From contig JAVEVF010000003.1 in the NCBI GenBank assembly GCA_034005175.1, forward strand, positions 1 to 43,446: a stretch of DNA of 43,446 nt, read 5' to 3'. This document shows, piece by piece, positions 1 through 7,703 of this stretch. The notes beneath the pieces were generated by a model. That model was not told the DNA's origin and made no database searches. It saw only the letters and a list, made by a program, of their open reading frames with translations. The translations under genes were made by a program, and so were the position numbers. The stretch comes from JAVEVF01 sp034005175 (GTDB taxonomy: Bacteria > Actinomycetota > Coriobacteriia > Anaerosomatales > SLCP01). Position 1 is the first letter of the stretch, and the number at the start of each line of letters is the position of its first letter.

Positions 1-315
1 CTTGTTCGCGGTCACCACGCTCTTGCCGCTCTCAAGCGCCGCAAGCACCACGTCGCGAGCAACGCCGGTGCCACCGATGAGCTCGATGATGATGTCGATC
101 TCGGGATCGTTGATGAGGTCGAATGCGTCTGTCGTGAATGAGCCTGCAGGCAAGCCGAGCTCAGCCTCCCGACGAGGGTCGCGATCTGCGAACCGCGAGA
201 GCGCGATGTCCACGCCCGCTCGCTGCCGGAAATCCTCGGCATGCCGAGAGAAGATCTCGACTACTCCCGAGCCGACCGTTCCAAGACCTATAAGACCCAC
301 CCTCACGGTACGCAT
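1..315 (-). CDS. hom: Homoserine dehydrogenase, N-terminal part (runs off the left edge)
   Basis: Only the first 105 codons are present, and the gene continues beyond base 1. The product begins MRTVRVGLIGLGTVGSGVV, a Rossmann NAD(P)-binding loop (GLGTVG), followed by an acidic strand (DIIIELIGG) and then VTANK, which is characteristic of homoserine dehydrogenase. The enzyme reduces aspartate semialdehyde to homoserine in threonine and methionine synthesis. The ATG at 313-315 is preceded by CGGAGGGCGCC, a good ribosome binding site. A -10-like box lies about 55 bases upstream. lysA and argS lie on the same strand further right but are separated from it by a plus-strand operon. Family assignment is confident; the C-terminal part and any ACT domain cannot be seen. 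Confidence 0.9.
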   Translation of the reverse strand, partial: MRTVRVGLIGLGTVGSGVVEIFSRHAEDFRQRAGVDIALSRFADRDPRREAELGLPAGSFTTDAFDLINDPEIDIIIELIGGTGVARDVVLAALESGKSVVTANK

Positions 316-370
316 GGCGCCCTCCGGTGCTGCTGGCTGCTCTGATCGGCCGAACCGCCGGTCAGAGCGT

Positions 371-376
371 ATTGTA
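371..376 (-). promoter_or_regulatory. Candidate -10 box of the hom promoter
   Basis: The minus strand reads TACAAT here, five of six matches to TATAAT, 55-60 bases upstream of the hom start. No good -35 box lies at 16-18 bases. An imperfect inverted repeat (CTGATCGG at 342-349, CCGGTCAG at 358-365) falls at the predicted 5' end of the hom leader. This is a pattern call only. Confidence 0.4.
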
Positions 377-433
377 CCTGACTCACCAGGGTGCCTCGCA
401 CCGCATTGGTTAGAGAAGAGTCAGACCACGGTT

Positions 434-449
434 GTATCCATGTGGATAC
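434..449. promoter_or_regulatory. Perfect 16-base palindrome upstream of the exported-protein operon
   Basis: GTATCCA-TG-TGGATAC is a perfect inverted repeat centred about 45 bases before the ATG at 486. Just downstream are two direct copies of CATACG (453-458 and 461-466). The arrangement fits an operator near the promoter of the plus-strand operon. A weak -35/-10 pair (TTGTAT 432-437, TACGAA 455-460, spacer 17) overlaps it. No regulator gene is adjacent. Confidence 0.4.
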
Positions 450-485
450 TCTCATACGAACATACGTTTGGGAGAAGGGGGAACT

Positions 486-1130
486 ATGCGATACCGAATC
501 CTCGCCATCCGAACCGGGATGGCAGTGCTGATCGTATTGGGGGCGATTCTGCCAGCCCTCGCGTATGCCACCTACAAGCTGGTGCCCACCGCGTGCACAG
601 CCGCGTGCGCTAAACAGCAGACAACTTACTGGTGCGGCCCGGCAAGCACACATTTCGTGCTGCATTCTCAGGGAAGCAGCATCTCTCAGTCCACGCTTGC
701 CAAAGCGTTAGGCACCGACTCGACGGGCACAGCGATAACCCGCTTGCCTGCCGTCCTCAACAAGTACCGAAAGGTGGCAGTCACGTATGTGCATGTGCCC
801 CGCACGTCCATCAAGACAGTCGCACTCATGCGCAGCATCGCCACGTACTCGGTAGACCGCAAGTCGTGTGCGATTCCCTGCGTGAACCCCTACCCTTTCA
901 CGAACACGGCGGGCTACTACTCGGCAGGCTTGCCCACGTACAGTGGAACCAAGGCCGGCGGTCACTATATCGCCATTCGTGGCTACGATATCTCCCCTTC
1001 GACCGACTATGTGTACTACTTTGACCCGCACTACGATTCCGCGCACTACGGCACGTATCGAACCTCCATATCAACGATGGTTCGCTCCATCATCGTGAAG
1101 AACTACGGCAGCCAAGGCATCGTGTACTGA
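486..1130 (+). CDS. Exported C39-like (papain-fold) cysteine peptidase
   Basis: 214 residues. The N-terminus has a basic start and a hydrophobic stretch (about residues 11-28) ending LPALAYA, so it is a signal peptide or anchor. The mature part carries the layout of the Peptidase_C39_2 group: Gln44 and Cys50 in KQQTTYWCGPAS, His160 in AGGHYIAIRGYD, Asp180 in YYFDPHYD. Four further cysteines (37, 41, 128, 132) could form disulfides outside the cell. The ATG at 486 is chosen because GGAGAAGGGGG lies just upstream; an in-frame start at 432 has no such site and falls at the palindrome. It is first in a plus-strand operon, with the next gene starting one base after its stop. The substrate is unknown; a peptidase or amidase role is inferred from the residues. 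Confidence 0.75.
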   Translation: MRYRILAIRTGMAVLIVLGAILPALAYATYKLVPTACTAACAKQQTTYWCGPASTHFVLHSQGSSISQSTLAKALGTDSTGTAITRLPAVLNKYRKVAVTYVHVPRTSIKTVALMRSIATYSVDRKSCAIPCVNPYPFTNTAGYYSAGLPTYSGTKAGGHYIAIRGYDISPSTDYVYYFDPHYDSAHYGTYRTSISTMVRSIIVKNYGSQGIVY

Positions 1131-1131
1131 G

Positions 1132-2049
1132 ATGGGCACCTCGGGAGACAACCGTTGCACGCTGGGGCTCGGCCGACGCAACCATCTTGTCGTCGTACTA
1201 GGTCTCGCGTGGGGGCATCTGAACCTTGTGGGATCGGGCTTGCTCTGGTCTCTGGCGCCCGCCGGCAGCAGCGCGCCTGCCGGCTGGTTGGTGATGGCTC
1301 GCTGGACGCTAGGCTTGCCCTTGAGCCTCACAACCGCGCTGACCTCACTCGGTCATGGCATGCGCGAATGGGCTGGACCTGCTCAGACGCCCGCATGGGC
1401 GTTGCCCCTCCCCGCACTCATCGGATGTGCGTTGGCTTGGGGGGTGACAAACCTATGCAGCAGTACCACACGGCTCCGGGTGATAGCACGTGGGGCCTGT
1501 GTCGCCTTCTGCTTCGTTGCGTTTCTCGCCGCGCTGGGCTCGGCTCGTGCCTTCGATCGAGAACGCGTGGCGGAAGGCCTGTTCCTAGATGCCATGGCCA
1601 CGAATGCGCAGCCGTGGTTGGTGCCTTCCTCTCGCGCAGCGGCACGCACGCTCATCCGCCAGTACCCTCGCACACAGTGGGCATCTGAGGCATGGCGCAT
1701 CATCGCCCTCGACGCAGAGGTCAGCGGGAGGCGAGATCTCGCGCAGGCCGCATGGTGCGAATTTCGCGATTGCTTCGCAGACGACGCCCCCGGGCACGCG
1801 TTGGGATCGCTTCGCGTGGCCCAATTCGCAGAGGAGTCGCTGACACCTCAAGCCGCATATCAACACTACCTCGAGGCCCGGCGCTCAATGGCGCACGCGG
1901 GGCCCGGCGTCCAAGGATGGATGAACGCGGATGTCACCGGGGGGCTGGCGCGCATCGCCTGGGACGAAGGCTTGTACGCAACAGCAGCCTACTGGGCGAG
2001 GGAGAGCACGCAATCAGCGCAAACAGCACATGAATCAACTGAAGGGTGA
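1132..2049 (+). CDS. Membrane protein with C-terminal helical-repeat domain, function unknown
   Basis: 305 residues, not matched to a named family. The first half has about four hydrophobic segments (roughly residues 18-42, 46-70, 86-106 and 120-140). The second half (about 145-305) is soluble and alpha-helical. It has alternating aromatic/Ala patterns (RTLIRQYPRTQWASEAWRII, AQAAWCEFRDCF, YQHYLEARRSM) resembling degenerate TPR units. Its ATG is one base after the stop of the C39-like gene, and the next gene starts six bases after its own stop, so the four genes are probably translated together. A membrane scaffold for the neighbouring exported proteins is a guess from context only. Confidence 0.6.
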   Translation: MGTSGDNRCTLGLGRRNHLVVVLGLAWGHLNLVGSGLLWSLAPAGSSAPAGWLVMARWTLGLPLSLTTALTSLGHGMREWAGPAQTPAWALPLPALIGCALAWGVTNLCSSTTRLRVIARGACVAFCFVAFLAALGSARAFDRERVAEGLFLDAMATNAQPWLVPSSRAAARTLIRQYPRTQWASEAWRIIALDAEVSGRRDLAQAAWCEFRDCFADDAPGHALGSLRVAQFAEESLTPQAAYQHYLEARRSMAHAGPGVQGWMNADVTGGLARIAWDEGLYATAAYWARESTQSAQTAHESTEG

Positions 2050-2055
2050 ACAGGC

Positions 2056-3156
2056 ATGGACAACAAGAGGATCGTACGGAGAGTCGTCGGCGCAGGTCTG
2101 TGCGCCGCACTCATCGCCGGGGGCATCGCGGCGGTCTCGACACATCGTCGTTGGACAGCCCGCGCGTATGCTGAGGAGGTGCAGGCCGAGATGGTGCGAG
2201 CATACCAAGACTCGCGCACCTGGCGTGCGCAAGTGGAGGAACGCGAGCTCATGGATGGTGGCAAATACCGTCGCGTTCGCCATCGCATCGATGTGGCTGG
2301 CGCAGATCGATACCGCATCGAGAGCACCGAGGCAGATGAGTCAGGCGCCGAAGTGTGCTCGGTGACCGCGCGGAGAGGCACCACCATCTTCTCATCAACC
2401 CGCGCTGCGAATGGTGCAGTACGCGTGCTCGAGCTGCGCAATGCACCGCCGAGCCTGGGGGCAGCTGCCGACAACATCCTCGGACAGCGCGTTCGCGACC
2501 TCGCACACCCCGGAAAGATGCGCTACCTCGCACGTGACACAGTTCGTGGCCACACGAGCTTGAAGCTTTCTGTCGAGCCCGGACACTTCGTCTGGGTGGA
2601 TAGCGACTCAGCCGTGCCGCTCAGAGAACAGCTGCTTTCCGGCGATACCGTCACCCATGAGCTTGATGTCGTGATGTTCGAGAGTGGCTCAGCGTCTGAG
2701 GGATTCATCCCTGACCGCAAGAGCGCGGCCTCCTGGAACGTGGAGGACCTTGGATTCCGAGAGTGCTCCGCTGCCTCCGCGCCCGTCAAAGTGCTAGGAT
2801 TCGCGCCAAGACCGTTCGCCGCACCAAAATCATGGACCTTGGTGAGTTCGGGGTATACCGAGGCCACCTACTCCGAAGGCGCCACGAGCATGCCTATGTG
2901 GAGCGAGCTGTACGAGATGCCTGATGGACTGGTTCTCATCACACAGACGGATGGCCGCCACACGCAAGATCTCGGCATGCAAGACGCGGATGGCACCGAG
3001 GGTCCGCGCACCACTCGCATATACAATCGAACAGTCCGCTATTTTGAGGACCAATGGAGGACGCACGCCTCAACGCGCTGTGGCACCGTGCTTGTCTCAA
3101 TCGAGGCCCTCATGCCGTCTGATGTGACATTGGAGATGATCAAGTATGTCCGCTAG
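2056..3156 (+). CDS. Exported LolA/RseB-like protein, function unknown
   Basis: 366 residues with an N-terminal membrane segment (about residues 10-28) after a basic start (MDNKRIVRR), so it is anchored or secreted. The region of about residues 40-215 has the beta-rich pattern of the LolA/MucB-RseB fold: YRRVRHRIDVAGADRYRIES, then VRGHTSLKLSVEPGHFVWVD and PLREQLLSGDTVTHELDV. In monoderms such proteins are usually extracytoplasmic sensors or lipid-binding chaperones. The C-terminal 130 residues (SWTLVSSGYTEATYSEGA onward) resemble a DUF4367-like beta domain. The last 11 bases overlap the next gene. Fold similarity is judged by eye; the exact role is unknown. Confidence 0.6.
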   Translation: MDNKRIVRRVVGAGLCAALIAGGIAAVSTHRRWTARAYAEEVQAEMVRAYQDSRTWRAQVEERELMDGGKYRRVRHRIDVAGADRYRIESTEADESGAEVCSVTARRGTTIFSSTRAANGAVRVLELRNAPPSLGAAADNILGQRVRDLAHPGKMRYLARDTVRGHTSLKLSVEPGHFVWVDSDSAVPLREQLLSGDTVTHELDVVMFESGSASEGFIPDRKSAASWNVEDLGFRECSAASAPVKVLGFAPRPFAAPKSWTLVSSGYTEATYSEGATSMPMWSELYEMPDGLVLITQTDGRHTQDLGMQDADGTEGPRTTRIYNRTVRYFEDQWRTHASTRCGTVLVSIEALMPSDVTLEMIKYVR

Positions 3157-4048
3157 ACGCACGCGACGTTTGCTCGCTACCCTGGCTGTTGCCGCGATTC
3201 TCATGTCTGCGGCGCCTGCATGCTCTCGTAAGGAAAGCTCGAGTCATCGTACACCCGAAGCCGACCAAGTTGCCGGTAGCTACCTTGAGCTTGAGGGCCT
3301 CTCCTTCGTGCTAGATGGATCGATATGGACGATAGAGGACGGTGCACCCCACACCGTCCTCGACGGCGTCGATCCCTGGTCTTTGCGTACGAGCAGCACG
3401 GGCGAGTCCATAACATGGATACAACCTGTGGGATCAGACGCACAGTTCATGGGGGCGCTCAAGCGCGACTGGCGGCCTGAACCCATCTGGACGACCGACC
3501 TCGGTCCGATGCTTGCCGAGGCCGTACACGACGACCAATCCGATACCGTCTGGTACTCGGTGAGCGGCGACGCCACAAGCACCATCGGCGTCTTCGAGCG
3601 CGCAGAAGATGGCCAACCAAGTAATATACCCCTCACCTTCGAGCCGTTCTACTCGTTCACGCTTGATGCACGTGACGGCTCGCTCATCGTAATCAGCTCG
3701 ACACAAGCCCCTGCCCGGCTCTACCGTGTCGGCGACACGATCGACATGCTCTTCGAGGCCGCAAGCATCTTCAGCCCGCGCGTCTCGCCAGACGGCCAGA
3801 CGATCGTCATGACCGGTGCGATGGATGGCTCGCAGAACATAGGCTTGTGGCTTTACGACGTCACAAGCGCAACGCTCACACAAGCATCTGTTGGCCCTGG
3901 AGTCCCCACTGATCCTGCCTGGTCACCGCAGGGTAAGCATATCGCCTTTCGAGATACAGAGACCGGCACTGTGTGGACCGTCAACGCCAAAGGGGGCGAC
4001 GCGAAAGACAGCGGGCTCGTGGCGGCCGAAGGCGGGCTTGCTTGGTAG
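3146..4048 (+). CDS. Putative lipoprotein with TolB/WD40-like beta-propeller repeats
   Basis: 300 residues. The N-terminus is basic (MSARRTRRLL), then hydrophobic, then Cys26 in SAAPAC, which suggests a lipoprotein signal with a weak lipobox. The C-terminal half carries PD40-type blades: FSPRVSPDGQTIVMTGA, IGLWLYDVTSATLTQ, DPAWSPQGKHIAFRD, GTVWTVNAKGG. The earlier part (DGSIWTIEDG, TVWYSVSGD) looks like divergent blades. It probably binds a partner at the outer face of the membrane. The ATG lies inside the end of the preceding gene with GGAG nine bases upstream. It is last in the operon, followed by a hairpin shared with lysA. Confidence 0.65.
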   Translation: MSARRTRRLLATLAVAAILMSAAPACSRKESSSHRTPEADQVAGSYLELEGLSFVLDGSIWTIEDGAPHTVLDGVDPWSLRTSSTGESITWIQPVGSDAQFMGALKRDWRPEPIWTTDLGPMLAEAVHDDQSDTVWYSVSGDATSTIGVFERAEDGQPSNIPLTFEPFYSFTLDARDGSLIVISSTQAPARLYRVGDTIDMLFEAASIFSPRVSPDGQTIVMTGAMDGSQNIGLWLYDVTSATLTQASVGPGVPTDPAWSPQGKHIAFRDTETGTVWTVNAKGGDAKDSGLVAAEGGLAW

Positions 4049-4063
4049 CCGACGCCGTCGGCT
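4047..4063. terminator. Short hairpin between convergent operons
   Basis: AGCCGAC-GCC-GTCGGCT is a perfect 7-base-pair stem with a three-base loop. It begins in the stop codon of the beta-propeller gene and ends 10 bases before the lysA stop on the other strand. No clear T-run follows on either side, so a bidirectional terminator is likely but not certain. Confidence 0.5.
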
Positions 4064-4072
4064 GTTGCGCCC

Positions 4073-5434
4073 TTACAGCACGTCGTTGCGCATGAGGTCC
4101 TCGTAGCTTTCACGCCTGACGACCCACCGCCACTGCCCCTCGCGTACGAACACCACGCCCGGACGAACCTGTTTGTTGTAGTTGCTCGCCATTGACTGGC
4201 AGTACGCCCCAGTTGCGCACACGCATAGCACATCACCAGGTTCGGGCTGCTGAAGTGGAGCATCGTTGACAACGATGTCTCCGCTCTCGCAGTGCTTTCC
4301 AGCGACCGTCGCCACCATGACACGCGGCTGATCGGCCTTGTTAGCCAGCAACGCCTCATAATGCGCGCCATACAGAGACGTGCGGATGTTGTCGGACATG
4401 CCGCCGTCGACGGCGACGTAGGTGCGAACGCCAGGAATCTCCTTGATTGAGCCCACTGTGTACAGGGTCACGCCAGCATTGGCGACAATCGAGCGGCCGG
4501 GCTCCACGGCCATCCTCGGCACAGCAAGACCGTGCTTCTCGCACTCCTCCTTGATGCCATCAACCACCACCTTGCCGAAGTCCTTGATGGTCGAGGGCTC
4601 GTCGGGCACCCCATACGCGACACCGAGCCCTCCTCCTACATCAAGCATGCGCACCGGCACTCCGGTCTCGTTCTCGATCTCACGCATGAACGCGACGATG
4701 ACCTCGATCGCACGTGCGAAGCTGCGCAGGGCGAAGATCTGCGACCCGATGTGCATGTGCAGTCCCTCAAAATCCAGACCCGGAAGCGTGATAGCGCGCT
4801 TGACGGCTGCCATGGCCAACCCCTGGTTCAACCCGAACCCGAACTTCGAGTCCTCGGCACCCGTCATGATGAAGTCGTGCGTATCAGCCTTGATCCCAGG
4901 CGTGACACGAACGAGCACGCTCTGGACACGCCCGTGCTCCAAAGCAAGCGCGTTCAGCAGCTCCATCTCCTGGAAGTTGTCCACCACGACACGTCCCACG
5001 CCGGCCTCGATGCACTCGGCTAGCTCGGCAGGTGTCTTGTTGTTCCCGTGCACCTGCACGCGCTGCATCGGAAAGTCCGCCCTCAGCGCATAGGCGAGCT
5101 CGCCGCCCGAGGCACACAGCAGACTGCAATCCTCTTCGTCAACGATGCGCGCCATCGCCAGCGAGAGAAAGGCTTTTCCGGCATATACCACGTCGACGTC
5201 GGGCCAGTGGTACCGCGTCCAGCGCACATACTCTGAGAGCTGGTGGCGGATGGTGGCCTCATCCATGACATACAGGGCCGTCCCCGCCTCCTGGGCCAGC
5301 TCGACCATGTCTACGCCACCGATCCACAGATGGCCATCACGCATCTCGGCCGTCATCGGCAGAACCGAAGCCAGGTCGTTCGCGGTCTTGAAATCCGGTG
5401 TCACCGGCGGCCGAGCGGCGTCAGGTGCGCCCAT
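4073..5434 (-). CDS. lysA: Diaminopimelate decarboxylase
   Basis: 453 residues, normal for the family. It makes L-lysine from meso-diaminopimelate with PLP. The PLP lysine is Lys87 in VVYAGKAFLS. Other family marks are HMHIGSQI, the glycine loop DVGGGLGVAY, the EPGRSIVANAG phosphate-binding segment, and the substrate-site GKHCESGD and CATGAYCQSMASNYN near the C-terminus. The start is the ATG at 5432-5434 with GGAGG about 8 bases upstream, 10 bases after the argS stop. This argS-lysA order is common in actinobacteria, where hom often follows. Here hom lies beyond a four-gene operon on the opposite strand. Confidence 0.97.
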   Translation of the reverse strand: MGAPDAARPPVTPDFKTANDLASVLPMTAEMRDGHLWIGGVDMVELAQEAGTALYVMDEATIRHQLSEYVRWTRYHWPDVDVVYAGKAFLSLAMARIVDEEDCSLLCASGGELAYALRADFPMQRVQVHGNNKTPAELAECIEAGVGRVVVDNFQEMELLNALALEHGRVQSVLVRVTPGIKADTHDFIMTGAEDSKFGFGLNQGLAMAAVKRAITLPGLDFEGLHMHIGSQIFALRSFARAIEVIVAFMREIENETGVPVRMLDVGGGLGVAYGVPDEPSTIKDFGKVVVDGIKEECEKHGLAVPRMAVEPGRSIVANAGVTLYTVGSIKEIPGVRTYVAVDGGMSDNIRTSLYGAHYEALLANKADQPRVMVATVAGKHCESGDIVVNDAPLQQPEPGDVLCVCATGAYCQSMASNYNKQVRPGVVFVREGQWRWVVRRESYEDLMRNDVL

Positions 5435-5444
5435 CCAGATCCTC

Positions 5445-7157
5445 CTACATCCGCTCAGGGGCAGTCACGCCGATGAGCTCGAGCACGGTGGCAAGCGCAA
5501 TACGCGCAGCATCGACAGCGTACAGACGGGCCGAGGTGAGTTCAGGCGACCCTGGGTCCACCACGCGACAGCGCGTGTAGAACTGATGGAATGTCGCTGC
5601 AAGGTCCTCGGCATACCGAGTGAGCTTGTTAGGAGCGAGCTGCCGAGCAGCCACCTCGATGACATCCGGGAATTCGGCGAGTCTTCGCATAAGCGCAAGT
5701 TCAGCCTCGTCATCGAGAAGGTGCAAGGGGGCGTCGTCACGTACCAGCTCAGCAGCGGTAGCCGCGATGTCAACGCTGGTATCCGCGGTGTCTGCTCCAG
5801 CGGCCTTGCGCAAGATGGCGCAGATGCGCGCGTGGGCGTACTGCACGTAGTACACGGGGTTATCGCTTGATTGCTCCTTGGCAAGCGTGATGTCGAAGTC
5901 GAGCGGCTGATCGGTAGAGCGGCGCAAGAAGAAGTAGCGTGCGGCGTCCGGGCCCACCTCGCCGAGAAGATCCTCGAAGGTCACCATCTCCCCGGTGCGC
6001 TTGCTCATTCGCACGACCTCACCCGCACGGAAGAGGTTCACGAGCTGACCGATGACGATGGTGAGCTTGCCTTCGTGCCCGAGGGCCGCCACGGCGGCCT
6101 CCATACGCTTCACGTAGCCGTGGTGGTCGGCGCCCCAGATGTTGATGACCCGGTCGAAACCGCGATCATACTTGTCGGCATGGTAGGCGACATCGGCCGC
6201 GAAGTAGGTGTAAGAACCGTCGGCCTTCTTCAGCACGCGATCCTTATCATCACCAAAGGCCGTGGAGCGAAACCACAACGCCCCGTCCTGCTCGTAGAGA
6301 TGCCCGGCGTCACCCAGTTTGGTGAGCACGCGCTCGATAGCATTCGCGCCGTTCTCTGAACCGGGCTGGTGCAGCGTGCGCTCGGAGAACCACACGTCGA
6401 AGTCCACGCCCATACCGTGCAAGATGCTCTTCAGGTGCGCGAGGACCTGTGCGTACGCCCTCTCGCGGAAGTGCTCCTCGCGCACGGCTGGCTCGGCATC
6501 GGCCCAGCGGTCGCCCTCAGCATGCCGGATCTCACGTGCTATCTCGATGATGTACGCGCCTTGGTAGCCATCCTCGGGAAAGTCGGCCTCTCGGCCACAC
6601 AGCTCCAGATAACGCGCAGCCACAGATCTCGCGAAGACACCCATCTGCACGCCTTGGTCATTGATGTAGAACTCACGCTCGACATCCAAGCCGGCGTGGT
6701 CGAGCACGCGGGCCATACTGTCTCCCAACGCCGCCCACCTGCCATGACCGACATGCATCGGGCCCACGGGATTCGCCGAGACGAACTCGACCTGCACGCG
6801 CCGCCCCTCACCCTCCTCGACGCGACCGAAGTCCGAGCCGGCAGCGCGCACGTCTCTCAGGACACGCTGGAGAGCATGTGGCGACAGGCGCAGGTTGATG
6901 AAGCCCGGACCAGCCACTTCGACGGCTGCCACATCGTCATGCCCGCTCATGCGTGCAGCGATGATGTCCGCGAGCTGCCGAGGGTTCATCGAGGCTGTCT
7001 TCGCTGAGGCCATCGCGATGTTGGTGGACCAGTCGCCATGAGCGGGGTCGCGCGGGCGTTCCATGCGGATCTCTGGCACTGTGGGCAAGCGCACCTCGCC
7101 AGCCTCGATGGCCCCGTCAAGCGCCTCACGCACCAACGCAGCAGCGAGCTCTCTCAC
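5445..7157 (-). CDS. argS: Arginyl-tRNA synthetase
   Basis: About 570 residues with the preferred start. It charges tRNA-Arg with arginine. It shows the N-terminal Add-1 region with GDWSTNIAM, the class I HIGH motif as HVGH in VSANPVGPMHVGHGRWA, the binding segment FYINDQG, the KMSKS counterpart MSKRTGEMV, and the C-terminal DALR anticodon-binding helices (VQYAHARICAIL onward). The open frame reaches 7229 through a TTG. I prefer the GTG at 7155-7157 because GAGGGG lies 10 bases upstream and families of this type start near VRELAAALVREAL. It follows rlmH and is tightly linked to lysA. Confidence 0.95.
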   Translation of the reverse strand: MRELAAALVREALDGAIEAGEVRLPTVPEIRMERPRDPAHGDWSTNIAMASAKTASMNPRQLADIIAARMSGHDDVAAVEVAGPGFINLRLSPHALQRVLRDVRAAGSDFGRVEEGEGRRVQVEFVSANPVGPMHVGHGRWAALGDSMARVLDHAGLDVEREFYINDQGVQMGVFARSVAARYLELCGREADFPEDGYQGAYIIEIAREIRHAEGDRWADAEPAVREEHFRERAYAQVLAHLKSILHGMGVDFDVWFSERTLHQPGSENGANAIERVLTKLGDAGHLYEQDGALWFRSTAFGDDKDRVLKKADGSYTYFAADVAYHADKYDRGFDRVINIWGADHHGYVKRMEAAVAALGHEGKLTIVIGQLVNLFRAGEVVRMSKRTGEMVTFEDLLGEVGPDAARYFFLRRSTDQPLDFDITLAKEQSSDNPVYYVQYAHARICAILRKAAGADTADTSVDIAATAAELVRDDAPLHLLDDEAELALMRRLAEFPDVIEVAARQLAPNKLTRYAEDLAATFHQFYTRCRVVDPGSPELTSARLYAVDAARIALATVLELIGVTAPERM

Positions 7158-7238
7158 GGTTCTGAGTCCCCTCGGATCACGGAAGAACGGCAGATCATAC
7201 AGGATAGCGCGCCGCTCCTCGAGCAGCAATGCACTGCC

Positions 7239-7703
7239 TCACCGGTGGTATGGCTCTCCCCGAATGATGCGAAACGCGCGGTAGATCTGCTCCACCAGCA
7301 CCACTCGTGCAAGTTGGTGAGGGAGCGTGAGCGGGCCGAGCGAGAGATAGGTGTCCGCTCGGTCAAGGACTGTCTGCGCGAGACCAGCCGCCCCTCCTAT
7401 CACAAACACCAGATGACTGCGACCTTCCACCATGTGGCCGGAGATCTCCTCGGCGAACTGTTCGGACGAGAGTCGCCTGCCAGAGAGGGCAAGAGCGATC
7501 ACATGCGCCCCCTCGGGCACAGCCTTGAGCACCGCAGCCCCTTCTTCGACCAGTGCGCCGAGCTCATCTCGGCTGACGTCGCGGTCGGGGACCTCGATGA
7601 CCTGCACAGCTGCATATGGGCGCAAGCGCTTCAGGTACTCGGCCACCGCATCGCGCCAGTACGCTTCTTTCAGGCGACCGACGACGACAAGGGTTATCCT
7701 CAT
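7239..7703 (-). CDS. rlmH: 23S rRNA (pseudouridine1915-N3)-methyltransferase
   Basis: 154 residues, the usual RlmH (YbeA-type SPOUT) size. It methylates pseudouridine 1915 in helix 69 of 23S rRNA using SAM. The family signature is clear: LVFVIGGAAGL (SAM-binding knot), LSLGPLTLPHQLARVVLVEQ and the C-terminal GEPYHR. The start ATG overlaps the htrA stop as ATGA, so the two genes are translationally coupled. argS begins about 80 bases downstream. Confidence 0.97.
   Translation of the reverse strand: MRITLVVVGRLKEAYWRDAVAEYLKRLRPYAAVQVIEVPDRDVSRDELGALVEEGAAVLKAVPEGAHVIALALSGRRLSSEQFAEEISGHMVEGRSHLVFVIGGAAGLAQTVLDRADTYLSLGPLTLPHQLARVVLVEQIYRAFRIIRGEPYHR

Noticed and set aside
4422..5093. Long plus-strand open frames opposite lysA and other minus-strand genes
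   Set aside because: They mirror GC-rich codon use of the real gene, are Ser/Arg/Pro-rich, and have no family pattern. The same holds for plus-strand frames opposite nuo, topA, htrA and the amidohydrolase.
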